Of a stretch of DNA of 64,000 bases, positions 22,961-62,244 are shown piece by piece. Made by a program: the position numbers and the translations under genes. The notes beneath the pieces were generated by a model. The model was not told where the DNA came from, did no database searches, and saw only the letters and a program-made list of their open reading frames with translations. This DNA comes from Mytilus edulis. Lineage: Eukaryota > Mollusca > Bivalvia > Mytilida > Mytilidae. The stretch lies in NCBI RefSeq assembly GCF_963676685.1, contig NC_092352.1, forward strand, positions 29,283,117 through 29,347,116, given 5' to 3'. Each line of letters starts with the position of its first letter. The stretch's first letter is position 1.

Positions 22961-23460
22961 AGTTTGGTCTGTCATACTCGTATGTCCATTGTTCTTGATC
23001 TCCTTATCCTGCATGTGAATTTCTCATGTACTATTAGTAATAGAATATAGAATAACTTCTTTTGGTTTATGGGTTCCTTGCAATGTCTACATGTTCATCG
23101 TACAAGGGTTCACCTGACTTCTAACTTATTTCATGGATCAATGATCAAGGTTGAAGTACATGATTAGGTCTGTATCGATACTATATGCAGTAGTTCAACT
23201 ATAAGTGGTGTATAGAATGATTGAAAGGGATACATGTCAGTCTGGCAGGTTCCATCTGACCTTAATCTCATTTTCATGGTTCATTGGTCAATGTTAAGTT
23301 TTTCTGATTTGGTCTATTTTTCGAGTACTGTAAGCAATAGGTAACTATATTTGGTGTATGTAATGAATGTATACAGGTCTTTTGGCTTGTATCATCTAAC
23401 CTTGACCCCATTTTCTTTAAGACTTTAATCAATGGTCAGTAAAGCAGACGAGATATTTCA
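22960..23460 (+). repeat. Tandemly organised interspersed repeat, family E
   Basis: A unit of roughly 150-190 bases recurs with much divergence. Landmarks are GGTTCCATCTGACCTTAATC, TCATTTTCATGGTTCATTGG and 'ACTATATTTGGTGTATGTAA'. The same family recurs at about 61560-61960. Confidence 0.6.
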
Positions 23461-23536
23461 GCATATTCTCCTTTCTTTTTTTTTTTTTGAGTGGGGCTTT
23501 AGTTATAGATGGATATTGCATAGAATCATCCATTAA

Positions 23537-23811
23537 CAAGAATGTGTCCAAAGTACACTAATGCCCCATCTGCACTATCATTTTCTATGTTCAGTGGACC
23601 GTGAAAATGGAATAAAATCTCTAATTTGGCATTAAAATTAGAAAGATCATATCATAGGAAACATGTTTACTAAGTTTCAAGTTGATTGGACTTCAACAAC
23701 TTCATTAAAATCTACCTCGACCAAAAACTTTAACCTGAAGCCAGACGGATGGACAAACGAAGGAATGGACGCACACACCAGAAAATATGATACCCATTAA
23801 TGGGCCATACA
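23537..23811 (+). repeat. Interspersed repeat, family B, copy 1
   Basis: Starts CAAGAATGTGTCC and includes TTCAGTGGACCGTGAAAATG and CTCGACCAAAAACTTTAACC. It ends after a GACGGATGGACAAACG tail. Copies occur at 29984-30288, 43581-43689 (internally deleted) and, diverged, about 42400-42535. The head ATGCCCCA and tail TGGGGCAT in the other copies are inverted. Class unknown. Confidence 0.75.
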
Positions 23812-25115
23812 AATTTATAAATAGATATTGACAGAAATAACCAGTTTCATTTCAATAGACTTTTATTCTCCATTTGCATGTAACAAAATATAGGAATGTT
23901 TTTATATGAAACAATAACATGATTATGTAAAAGAATTACAAATATGACTATGTGTACATTTTGATGAAAATGTCATGTAATGTTAATTGTTAAATATACA
24001 TTCTCAATCAAACATAGAATTTTGTTCAGTTTAATTTAAAAACATTAAGACATAAGAGTTCATGACATTTGAGAATGTTTACAGGGATGCTAGATACAAT
24101 TACTGACTCTAAAGGCAGTGATAATTTGAATCAAGAAATAATTGAAATAAAACAAAAATTATGATGATAAATTACAATGAATGGTAAACATAACACAAAA
24201 TATAACAAACAAAGATGTACATTCACAGGATAGCAAGGAACCATCACCATTCAATGAATAACTTTCTTATAAGCCATTTTTAAATATGATGTTTAACTGT
24301 AAAACAACCAAGTTTTAGAATTTTGTTTACTAGATATGATTCTGTGATGTAAAATGTGCATTTTGAGGATTCATATCACACATTTGATTCATAGACACAG
24401 ACCTTATCTATTAGACATGCAAATATTGCATAATGAGTAAATACACCAAAGCAGTGTGGGTATAATAACATAACAAATAAATGAACAATACTTCAATAAA
24501 TAATAATGATAATAATATATTAATCTAATCTGCAAATAACAAATAAATTACATTAATAGAATATGCAAACATCTACGTCAAAATCTTATTTCATAGTTCA
24601 TAATTTACAGTTTGTAGTAAATTTGTAAAATAAAACAATATATACATTTTACATATACAAAAACTTAATTATAAAAAAAATTACAAAAAAAAGCTAATGT
24701 ACAACAGATATTTAGGAGTACCTCAAACCAGTGACTTTATTCAGAGAAACATTTACAGTTTTGCCTGCTGTTCAAAGAACTTTTAAATATTTCCGCCGAA
24801 AGCTTCACTGAAAAGATAATACCTGTCGTAATGCCTATCTGGTGCAAGTAACAGATATAAACATGATAATATTCATTTGATGATACATTTTGTACTTACA
24901 CATAATATCAAAAGATTACTTAGGCAACATTAAAAACAGAAACAACCAAGATGTAACTTGAGCTATAGATCACTGATGCTACCACCGTTACAAGTATTCA
25001 TTAAACAGGAAATTGATGAGCAATTCATGTGAAAACTCATCACACTGTATTATATCAAATTTGAAGTACCTCTGATACATAGTTTCTTTCTTTCCCATTA
25101 TACACTACTAACAAC
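23812..25115. other. AT-rich stretch without a recognisable gene
   Basis: No exon or bounded element seen. It lies downstream of IRE1 (minus strand) and could hold part of a long 3' UTR, but no evidence fixes that. Confidence 0.45.
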
Positions 25116-25699
25116 AAAGGAGTAGGTCCGGTAAGGACCGATTTTGGCCTCAAATTTCAGGTTCATCTGACGAAAAATTTTGACCACTTTTTAAACACTT
25201 AAGTGTCTATTTTATTTCAGTTAATTAGTTTATGTGAAAGATTTAAACAGATTTAGTCATTAAAAACGATCCAATTCAAGCTCAAATATGAAAAATCTAC
25301 CTAATATGCCGAAAAATGTCACTTTTCAGATGGTTTTTGGTAAAAATGAAAGTGGCCGCATCCGTGTTCATCCTCAACCTTTATATATGTTATGTATTAT
25401 CATTAAATACAACTTACATTTCAATATTAAGGATGAACACGAATGCGTCCACTTTCGTTTTACACAAAAACCGTCTAAAATTTAACTAAAATGCTAGAAT
25501 TATGAGGATTTCAGTAATTTAGCATGACTTAATGGTGCTAGTACCAGATATATGTGCATTGTATTGTCAAAAACAGCCCATATTTATGTAGCAGAAGCAT
25601 TCTACTGTCCAATGAATAACTAAAGGTTTACATTTTAACAATTTGGTAAAACTGCTATATTTTGGGGCCAGAAAGGGGTCTTACTGAACCTACTCCTTT
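25116..25699 (+). mobile_element. MITE-like element, family D, copy 1
   Basis: A 584-bp unit with inverted ends AAAGGAGTAGGTCCGGTAAG and CTTACTGAACCTACTCCTTT (reading outward ends as AAAGGAGTAGGTTCAGTAAG). Inside is a second inverted repeat: arms of about 46 bases at about 25328-25373 and 25431-25477 pair with few mismatches around a loop of about 57 bases. The 65-codon frame at 25288-25485 arises from this hairpin and is shared by copy 3, so it is not taken as a gene. Other copies: 31482-32064 and 32335-35916 (interrupted). Confidence 0.75.
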
Positions 25700-27318
25700 A
25701 AATCCATATGCAAAATGTTCTTCACCTGTCACCAATATTGAAACTACTGTAAAAACTTCAACATAAATACTTAATATGACCACTAAAGGGTATATAAGGT
25801 CAAGATCACATGACATTTACTACTTTCAACGAATTTACATACACATTTTGTTGACTTGTAATACAAAGTTAGGATGAAACAAGACCTTATCCTAAACTGG
25901 ACTACTGAAGTGTTAAAATGACGCTTAGACCAAGTGATACTTCCTTGCAGACCAGGTCTCAATATAAACAGCCAATCTAAAAAGAAAATTGTCTTCCATA
26001 GGAAAGTCGAGTTGAGATATAAAGCACCTTGCAATTGTCAACATTGTTCCTGACAGAGTTGTGGGAGGCAAGACTAAGAATTATATTATTAATAAACAGT
26101 GGCAAATACTATATGGATTCGTTTATTTTTGTAGATATGAACTTTCCTGGATTGAGGAAAAATTGTACTTTTGTGGTTTTGCAAAAGTTTGCATACTGGC
26201 ATATACCCAATTTGTCGGTTTTTGAACGGTTAATTTGTGGTTTACCTTTGCCTATAAAAATAACAAAAATTGATATCCTACAAATAATAATAAATCCACA
26301 GTAGCTGAGTGACCAAAAAAATGGAACCTCAAAAAGCAGAAGTCAATGTATGATACATGTGTTAAAACTAAGGCAAATATAACAATTTTTTTTCCAATAT
26401 CATGATTGTTATAGTTAAAAGATACATATTTTGATAAGAGCAAATTATCACAGTATTTAACGAAACATTATGCAATTATATGAATCCTTATGACACACTT
26501 TGGGAACATATTACACTTAACAACTCAATTAAAAATTGTAAAGTCAATCTATAGACTGACCATAGGTAATATAAACTAGATTTTAATTTTTAAGGAAGCA
26601 TAATGGAAACAAAGACTTTGAAAAGAAAATGAATTTGATATGTTTAAGCTATCAAACTTTCTTTAATATACAGGATTTTGGCATTAAATATTAAATTCTG
26701 AACCAAAAATTCCCTGTTTGCATCTAATACAAGAAAATTAAATAATTATCTTAACAGCAAATGATCTATGATGATAAAGAGACAATATTTTGGCTGTAAA
26801 AAGATTCTAAAAATAGAATAACAAATTCTCTACAAAATTTCAATCACAATTTAGAGCTAGTTTACCAAGTTAGTCTGATTTAAATTTATCAAGCTACCAT
26901 TTTTTCATTGATAATAAATAACTTTTATTAAAATCTTCCTTGTAAATTCTAAAATCGATGTAATAACCTCATTGTAAATTTAAATTTTTTATTGCATTCC
27001 TAAAAAAATAAGAAGAGTTGGATACTAAAACAAAAGTACTAGTTTTCAGTTGATTATTCTGAAAGTTAAGAATTTAAAAAAACAAATTGTCATGTATGAA
27101 GGAATTTTGAAAAGATAAAATTCATTGAGTTGTGTTGAATTGAACAAACATATGATAACCATGAGACAATAAAAAAAGCATCAAATACACATTCTTTAAA
27201 TGAAATCATACAACCATGATTTTGTGATTTATAATTTGATATTTTAAAATTTCATATTTTAACAAGATTAAAAATAAGTCTTTTCACAAAATGTATTTTA
27301 AAGAATTTGAATGAATCT
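25700..27318. other. Sequence 3' of IRE1, no gene seen
   Basis: AT-rich sequence directly downstream of the IRE1 stop codon, probably including its 3' UTR. An AATAAA overlaps the stop codon itself (minus strand, about 27318-27323), too close to be the functional signal. The open frames at 25783-26304 have no recognisable family. Confidence 0.45.
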
Positions 27319-53917
<26,599 letters not shown>

Positions 53918-54693
53918 GGTTTCTCATTTCTCAAAATCAACTCATATTAAAAGGGTAAACAAAGCGTGGCGTGGGGAAACCCTCAATGTTTTCATTCTTC
54001 AGCTTTTCTTGTTAATTATGGGAAACGTCCAAGAGGTTCGAAATGATAGTCTATTTGATAATTTTTTTCATTCTACATTATATAATTATTTTAGGTACAT
54101 TTTATGTTTGAAATAAAAAAAATTGAATGATAATTAGTCGAAATTTTTTATTTTTTACTTAAATATTTAATAAAAATTTTATATTGCGACGAAACTATTT
54201 CTGATTAGCCAAATAAATTTGCTGCTTTATTTACCGGAAAAGAAGAAAAGCATCGGAACTTCTTTTGACTTTCCTTAGATAACTATGGCACTTTGCAAAG
54301 GAAAACTTTTATTTCAATACTTTTTGAATAACCCCATTAATCATGCAAGATTTCTTTCGTTAGTACTTTTTGGAATGTAGAAATTTGTTTTATCTATCAT
54401 TAACCTGTTGACAGATATATTTGGTTGATAGAAAAATTGTTTGTGATTTTTCAGGCAAAATGTCATGACCACCACTGGCACAACTTTAGGTTACTGACTA
54501 GGTTAACTAGCCATACTAGACTCCATAAAAACACATAAACAAGGATTTCCTGCTCTTCACATTATGCCTATATGTCTAGCAAAATTGTACTCCATCATAG
54601 TTTTTCTCTCCTCGATAGAAGTCGCTGAACATACTGAAAGCGAGACCGACATCTTTCGAATTCATTGTATACTCGTCTTGTGGGTTTTGTACT

Positions 54694-55670
54694 TTTAAGA
54701 TTCATCATAACAAATGGACAAATATGGCCATATTTTCAACTCAAAAACTACTCTGTGTACAGACTTACCTATGCTGGAGGGGGGTAGGAGTGGTACTGAT
54801 CCCGAAATCCTGGGCTTAACAACATTTGCTTAAAAACCAAAATCCAGAGGTCCTGAATTTAAATAAATTTATATCCCGACATCCCTAAAATCGAAAGAAG
54901 AATTCCTAGATCCCGAAAGGGAAAATCTCGAAATCCTGAGCTTAAAAGCACCCGATCCTTTAGTCCTGATAAAGGTCATATCCCCCCTTTGCTGTTTGGA
55001 AAGTTTTATGGCCTAGCATCCACTAGATATATAAAAGTTTAATGCATTTTGTGTTTTTATACTCGAAAGATAAAATCTTTTTTGGTTTTTGATGGGCATT
55101 TTTTTTCTTCTTTCTGCAGAAGGTGTAAGAATAAACAAACACCTGAATACACCTTATTGCTATTTGTCAGCCATTACTGGATACATTTGTACTACACAGG
55201 TTCCCATGAAATTTTGCCATCATAAAACAAAATATCTGACACCAAAATGGAAAAGTGATTGTTGTAGGCCTGGGTAGCCGGGATTAGCGAAAAGGTGTAT
55301 TACTTTGATACTGTCTACTCAGATAAATTCTTTATCTCACCTATAGTTGTGAGGATCCTATTGTCCATGCCAATTAAGGACAATCAATACAATACAAACC
55401 AGTGTTTACCTGAGGGAGCATCTCAAAATTGTACCACAACTTAGTTAATTTTCACACCTAATGCACAATGATATATGAAGGGAAAAAAAATGCCCATCAA
55501 AATCGAAAAGAGATTTTATCTTTCTGTAACACAAAATGCATTTAACTTTTATATATCTAGTGGATGCCAGGCATAAAAACTTTTCCAACTGGACAAGTAA
55601 GTCTGTACTCAGAATGATTTTTTACATGTAAATACAGCCATATTTGTCCGTTTGTTATGATGAACCTTAA
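54694..55670. repeat. Imperfect inverted repeat with insertions
   Basis: The left arm is in two parts, 54694-54769 and 54996-55108; the right arm at 55481-55670 is their reverse complement with changes. Landmarks: AACAAATGGACAAATATGGC against GCCATATTTGTCCGTTTGTT, and 'GCATCCACTAGATATATAAA' against 'TTATATATCTAGTGGATGCC'. A 226-base block rich in GATCCCGAAATCCTG-like text splits the left arm, and MITE copy C sits in the spacer. It may be a DNA transposon with long inverted ends. Confidence 0.7.
55147..55301. mobile_element. MITE, copy C, 155 bp
   Basis: Ends ATACACCTTATTGC and, reversed, ATACACCTTTTCGC. The middle matches copy B (CCATTACTGGATA, AAAATATCTGACACCA, AAAAGTGATTGTTG). It lies in the spacer of the large inverted repeat. 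Confidence 0.7.
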
Positions 55671-55975
55671 GAATGCATTGTGAAGTCACAATTTTAATTG
55701 AAAAGCATGCATAATACATATATACGTATTCGTATGACGTACAAAAACTTTGACAATCACCATACTTTTCCATGCTTTTCCTACATCACAATGCTTGTTA
55801 TAAAGTCGCACTAAGAAACAATTGTTTGATGGCCTTGTTTATGTTGATTAACATTATGGGGCAACCAGTTTAACTCATTCTTTAAAATCAAATTGAGGTA
55901 GGTGCAAAGGGGATTACTATTTGCGAACAACAGCGACCTTAACTATTGGAATAAAGAAAACCAACTGTTGTACGA

Positions 55976-58900
55976 ATGGACATGAATAATTACAAGACAA
56001 TGAAGAGAATGCTTTTTTATGTTTTCAGATTTACACAATCAAATCTCTCCAGATATGCCAAAGATTTTATAGATCCTATTGTAGAAAAAGAAGAGTTGTC
56101 AAAACCATTAGATGAATTTGATACCAGAAGGCATCGGCCAGTTAAGGCTGCTCGAACTGAAGAAACAATTATGGGTGACCAGGCTGTACAGTAAGTAAAT
56201 GTTTTAAAGGAGTCAGGATTATCATACTTTTTCTGTAGCAGAAAAATTAGTCACTAAATATACTTTGAAAATAAATTACATTTGTACATCAGAATAAAAT
56301 TACATCTATAAAATACAGAGAAGTGGTATAATTGGTAATAAGACAACTATCCATCAGAAATCAAATGACACAGATATTAGCAATTATATGTCACTTCAAC
56401 CTTCAACAATGAGTAAAACCCATACTGCACAACAAGCATTGAAAGGTCCTAGCATGACAAAATGTATAATATTAAAATTGAAATATAAGTGTTTCATTCC
56501 TCACCAGACTTTTCCACAATCACAGAAAATACCAGAAGATACACATACATGTAACAGTAATCAAAGAAATCATGCTGATCGCAGCTAGTGAAAAGACTTT
56601 AACAGTAAAGCTCAAGCTTCACAATTTAAGAGATATTTTCAAGATTGATAAATCTGATTTCTGTTTGGTACAGTAGAGAAAATTGATACAAGTGTAGCAA
56701 AATTTTTTTTGATTCATAACAGCTAAGTTTTAGATATGCATAAGAATTATATACACATTTTTTTTCACTGGGATTGTTTATTATGAATCAAGTACTACTG
56801 CATGTGAGGTACAATATATAGAAAACGGTTCAATTAATTATTAAAACTCACTATAATCATTTCAGGAAATTCATAAATATAATTATGAGAGATGGGAAGA
56901 AAGATGTGGCAAGAGGTGTAATAGATCAGGTAAAACTAGTAGTCATGGTAGTATTTATCAGACTTATCAGATACCATTATTTTTGGACAAAAGAGAAGAA
57001 AATCTGTGCAATCCCTGAAAAACACATAAAATTATATCCATGTTAATTGTTATTGTAGCTTCAGAAGTTTTTTACACCAATTTTGAATGAAATTAGATAC
57101 ACTTTACTATAAATGAAAGTTGTTCTATTGTTTATAATAAGAAAACAAAATGTCCTTTTAGAGGTATAACATTTCATGTATTGACTGAAATGTTTGTATG
57201 AGCTATTGCCTCAGTTGGTGTCCTTCCCAGTTTGTATGGAGGAAACATATATTGCTGTAATCAATAGTTAAGTTTTCTAATAAGTTGTGATAATGTAATT
57301 TTTATTAAACATTGATATTTGATATGCTTTAAATAAATGCATGATTTTACTACTTTTCAGACTTTAAATTATTTGATATTAAAGTTATATCTATGGTGTT
57401 AATTTTCTGAATATGGAAAAAATATACTTATTGCAAATTTATTATATTCATTATGAAATCATATCCCTTAGTTACTTATTTTTCAGACTTTTGCCAATAT
57501 TAAGAGAAAACAAATAGAAAGATACCACAGAGCTCCAACACAAGAGGAAAAGGAGAAAATAGAACTTGACCCTGTTAAAATATTTCATCAAGCCTATGAA
57601 AATTGTAAACCTGTCTTGTATACAAGAACAAAAGTACATGGAGGTTTTAAATATAAGGTAAACAATCTTTATATTGGAGTATCCATTGTTCCAGTTACAG
57701 TAGCAGCACTACAGACACAGTATAATACATTAGAACTGAACCTTTAAAAAAAACTTAAGTCAAAGGAGTTGTTATTTTAGAAGAAATGGCATAGAAAAAA
57801 AAACTTTCTCAAGGATGATAAAAAAAAACACAATAGTGCATGATTTCATTCTGAAAAGAGGATGTAAAATCACTACCTTCCTTTTTGAAATATTAAACTT
57901 TACCTTAAAAGTATGAAAATATGTAGAAGGTGTTACTTATGAAAGAGAATGAGCTCTGAATATTTAGTTATTAAAAATAGCATGACAGTACTTATTATGT
58001 TTGCTGTAAATAAAGTTTGAGAGGGTTTTTTTTTTAATTTAATTTTAAATACAGTTTAACCATACAAATACAAATTCTGTTGTACTTATTAAATAAAAAT
58101 ATATGTCCATATGAAAACCATGAATTTACAACATTTTAAGTGATGACATTCAATAGCAAAAGCATGTTTTTATCACAATTTTCAAGAGAGTATATAATGT
58201 AAGCAAGTTATTTTTAGAATACCAAGTTATTTTTAGAATAATTGGACATTAATTTTTTTTTTTGAGTTTTTCTGAATGGATCCTTAGATTATCATTGCAT
58301 AAAGTGTTGTAAAAATTTAGTATGTTTCTACAAGAAACAATTCATACTTTAATAATTGTGGTCAGTTATTTTCACCATCATACATTATACATAAAATATA
58401 CCAAAAGAAATGTAAAAATTTTATCCCATTGAAACTAGTGGATTTTTCTCTCACAGATGTTAAGAGGATTGAATGCAAAAGTTCTACAAAATTGTTACAG
58501 GTTTTTGTATCCAGGGTCAGTAGTTGACAAGATTTTAGTTGATTAGTATATTAAGGGTGTAATCCACATACGTCAAATATTTGTACTTTTTAATTTTTCA
58601 GGTACCTTGTCCATGTGAAGGCAATACACAATCTTTTAAGTCTATGAAGTTTTTAATTACTGCTGCTGAAGAGAAAGACAAGAGGATAAGAATGTGGAAA
58701 AGGTTATCCCTGGAAATTATTGACGCTTCCAGAAATGAGGTACAATTTGTTTTTGTTTTGCTTATTTCCAACTTGAATCAAAATTGGTAGCCATGTCATA
58801 AATAGGAAAAACAATGAAGTTACTCAGTTTAATTTTCAATAAATCCCAAATTGTTTATTTCCTTATTGTACCCCTGCATTGAAAGGAGCGATTATACTGT

Positions 58901-59382
58901 TTTTTATCAGTATTGTGTTGGTTCTGTCTACCCCATAAAATTTGAACATGTTTTTTTCAAGCTTCATGTGGTAGATGCATTTCACACTCAACTCTCATCA
59001 ACATCCTGTACCTATGTGGTTACCTTAGATTGGCTTGAATGCCTTTAGTTACAAAAACAACTCGGATTGAAAAGTTTTAAAAAAATTATATATTTTGTGA
59101 TGATTTATTTTCATCATACATAATTTAAATAAAACAACATAAAGTACTTCCTGTCATGACTGTCTCAGTCTAATGTTTAGCTGATTCTTGCATTTAATAT
59201 TGCTGTATAGATGGTTGCAAAAAACAAACCTCTTTTCAAAGACATTTTTATGTTTATAGAATAGATATGCATGTACATAGTATCTTTGTATATTTCAGGG
59301 TGTTGCAATCAGGAAGAAACAGAATCTACATCGAGAGTGTCAAGCTAACAGAGCATATTCTCATTTTAGATGGAGCAAGTGA
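55976..59382 (+). CDS. MRPS7: Mitochondrial ribosomal protein S7 (uS7m)
   Basis: uS7m is a head protein of the mitochondrial small ribosomal subunit that binds 12S rRNA near the decoding site. Five exons with agreeing phases: 55976-56190, 56866-56929, 57487-57657, 58602-58739 and 59299-59382, giving 223 residues (vertebrate about 242). Family matches are SRYAKDFIDPIVEKEEL, VQKFINIIMRDGKKDVARG, KRKQIERYH, DPVKIFHQAYENCKP, MKFLITAAEEKDKRIRMW and the C-terminus ANRAYSHFRWSK. Each exon starts after a T-rich AG. The N-terminus is uncertain: the ATG at 55976 gives a basic, hydrophobic leader (MKRMLFYVFRF), but TTATGTTTTCAG at 56016-56027 looks like a splice acceptor, so an upstream first exon is possible. 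A poly(A) signal follows at 59462. Confidence 0.92.
56320..56440 (-). repeat. Family H repeat, reverse fragment in MRPS7 intron 1
   Basis: 'AATAAGACAACTATCCATCA' and CTTCAACAATGAGTAAAACC match the reverse complement of family H. The 66-codon frame at 56388-56588 lies in it and is not a gene. Confidence 0.65.
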
Positions 59383-59461
59383 AAACTGTCAATAGAACCT
59401 CTATTTGTGTTAGTATGTTTCCCATGTCATAGTGTGCTTTTGGGTTATAAAAACCCAGAAA

Positions 59462-59467
59462 AATAAA
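59462..59467 (+). terminator. Poly(A) signal of MRPS7
   Basis: AATAAA 80 bases after the stop codon, the first consensus signal downstream. Confidence 0.6.
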
Positions 59468-59469
59468 AG

Positions 59470-61560
59470 AGTATGGTTGTATTATATCATGTTTTCTTGT
59501 TTGTCAATCATTCATTAGCCCTTTTCCATTGCAACAACTGTTATTATTAAGTGACTCTGTCTCAAGAAAATCTGCCAACACTGATTTCCAAGGCATTGTT
59601 TACCAACAGGAACACCGTTTTTTCTGTTAATCTTAGCAAATTATTAGTCTTTCCTATTTTATGAGTGTAAAATTATTTTTCACAAAATACTGTTGATCAT
59701 AAAATATTCTAACATATTTTGAATTGCAACAATTTTAGTGTAGTTCAAATTAAAATAAAATTCTTTCCCTTGTTCTTTTGTACATATATGACCGAACACA
59801 TGTAGTATAATGCTATATAACAACAGAAAAAAGAGGCTGTATTTTGGTATTGGTTTGCTTAATTGTTTCATTTGATCTTTTTGTATTGTCTAGTCCGTTT
59901 ACATGTATATATACCAAAGGCCCAGTTAGAACCAAACTTGACAGGAATAAAATCATTTTTATATGAATCATGAAAATAAGAAGATATAGTATGTTTACCA
60001 AGTAGACAACTTTATCAGGGACAAAATAACAGAACAATGAGCAGAACTCATATAGCATAGTAAGCAGATGTATTTGTGTGAATAAAATAATCTGCAACAC
60101 AATAATAGACAAGACTACGACTACACTGAAACTTAAGTTTTGGTTATGGTTACACCCCCTGAAATGAGAAATGATACAAGAATCTACAGTAGTTTAGGCT
60201 GATCATTCAAAGTCTGTACCTGTAATATTGGATAGTTCTGTTTGAAGTGTCAGTATTTTAAAGAATCTGGCAATTTAGAAGAATATCAAAACCTGGACAA
60301 AAAAACCCATCGACCTAACCTTCTATTTTGAAGTTGCCCTCATTCTGAGTAAGATTTGTTAGGACTTTTCTTTTTTGTGTTCTGGTAATTTCAAGAAATC
60401 TCTAAATAACTTATGGTTAGAATGATGGTAAGTTGCGTAGTTAGCTCCCCATATTTGTTACTTTCTAGTGCTTTTCAACCAAATTATATCTTGAAATTAC
60501 AGGACAGGAAAAGGAAAAATTATGTTATATACGTGCACCATTACACATTTTCAAAATAAATTTCATGTTTTCACGACTGCTTGATAGTCAGATACTTTAA
60601 TAGGTTGATTAATGTGAAATCTTTTGCCATTCTTGTGCAGAATGAAGATATATTTCTGTAACTCTTGTATTAGCGCATCTGTCATTATCATATATTCCTG
60701 TGTTTCCAATTGCAAAAGCAAGTTAAAGTCATAAGAAAGCTCAAATTAAAAAAAAATTTGCATATGTTTTTTTATAACTCAATGGATAATTTTCATTATA
60801 ATTTTATGTACATATATTTTTTTTCTGAAGAAAAATTCTTAATTTGTTCATATTTAGAAGAAGTTTACTTTATTTTATTTGCTTCCTTCCAGGAAGCAAT
60901 TCCCTGACATATTTTCCATATGCAAAGTGACCTCAGTGTGACCGTTCTCGTAAAAATCCGGTGATTGCAAAAGAAGGACGAAAGATACCAAAGGGACAGT
61001 CAAACTCATAAATCTAAAACAAACTGACAACGCCATGGCATACACATGGATGTCCTAAAAATAAACTATTATCTGATTGTACATGTTAAACATGTACTCA
61101 GTACCCATGCTTTTAGTTGATTGTTGACAAGCAAGTTGGCTTCAAAACCTGAACTTTAATTACCTGCCATATTTTCACAACACTGACCGATTGAAAAAAA
61201 ATTGACCATTATACGAAAAAAAATGATAAAATCATGCACAGAAGACAAAGTTTATGATGTTTGTATGCATTGGTTCAAGAATTGGAATAACATTTTTTTT
61301 CATCGGTCACTCGTTTTGTATGACTAAGTTAACATTCAACTGTATTCATTTAACATTGAACAGGGAAAACTTCATCAAACTTTGATTTGCATCTGAGGAA
61401 AGAAAGTGATTTTATATTTGGTCTACAGTTTGTGATGAAAGTCACAGAATGAAAGGCTTGGGATGTCAATTCAGCTGCAGCAGCATAAACTGTTTAAATA
61501 AACTCATTATATATTAGGGGATAGACAACCTGGATATTTTGTACCTTATATACAAGTATG
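59470..61560. other. Gene-free stretch with repeat fragments
   Basis: No exon recognised. A reverse family H fragment lies at about 59970-60065. At about 60967-61040 is a fragment with AAGGACGAAAGATACCAAAG and AAACTGACAACGCCATGGC, which I recall as part of another mussel repeat. Short open frames at 59680-60112 and 60710-60907 show no family resemblance. Confidence 0.45.
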
Positions 61561-61960
61561 TTGTTTTTCCCTCTCATATATTTATCATCCAGGACCTCAT
61601 TTTCATGGTTTAAAGACTGCTTCAAAAGACTGAATAGTTTTTTTGTAATGTGGGTTTTTCACTTCTTATAAGTAACTGGATATCTATATTTGGTATACAT
61701 GATCCTTGCAAGGTCTAAATGTAATCTCATTTTCATGGTCCATTTATAAATGTTAGGAACTTGTCGATGATACGTAGAGTATGGGACCATTCTCAGGTGT
61801 TAAGATTTCATGGTAAGGTCAGTTTCTCAGGAACTAAAAGCATTAGGTCAACTATTTTTGGTGTATTTAATGGTAGTTAGTGAACATGTCTGTCTGCAGG
61901 TTACAGTGGTGACCTCATTTGCATGATTCAAAAAGTAAGTGTTTTGTTTTCATGTTCAAG
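61560..61960 (+). repeat. Family E repeat, copy 2
   Basis: 'CCTCATTTTCATGGTTTAAA', 'TCTCATTTTCATGGTCCATT', ATTTTTGGTGTATTTAATGG and GTCTGTCTGCAGGTTACAGT match the units at 22960-23460. Confidence 0.6.
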
Positions 61961-62244
61961 TACATTTCTTACATAGAATAAGCAAAAGATTAACTATATG
62001 TGTGAACTGCAATGTCAATTTGCTGTATGATGTATTGTTGGTTAATAAATTGATGACCGCTTAATGTTCAGCAACAAATATTTCATGTAAATTCATGGTG
62101 ATAATATGTTGAGATATAATTATACCCTGCTTTTATATTAGAACTACACACCAAGTTTGATTTTCAACATGCTTACTCACAAGGTTCGGTTCTTCCTAAA
62201 TGTCAAAAGACTGGTTTAACCTAGTTTGGATCAATCCAATAATT

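Larger units (their letters stand above)
53918..55975. promoter_or_regulatory. IRE1-MRPS7 divergent intergenic region
   Basis: About 2 kb separates the two start codons. It holds the IRE1 5' UTR and promoter side (53918 upward), an imperfect inverted repeat with nested elements (54694-55670), and the MRPS7 5' side. Two CCACG pentamers (minus strand, 53965-53974) lie about 50 bases upstream of the IRE1 ATG. No other promoter motif is clear. Confidence 0.4.

Noticed and set aside
25288-25485. 65-codon frame also found at 32548-32745
   Set aside because: Identity is explained by two copies of the same MITE and its internal hairpin; copy 2 has lost the frame and no start context or family is recognisable.
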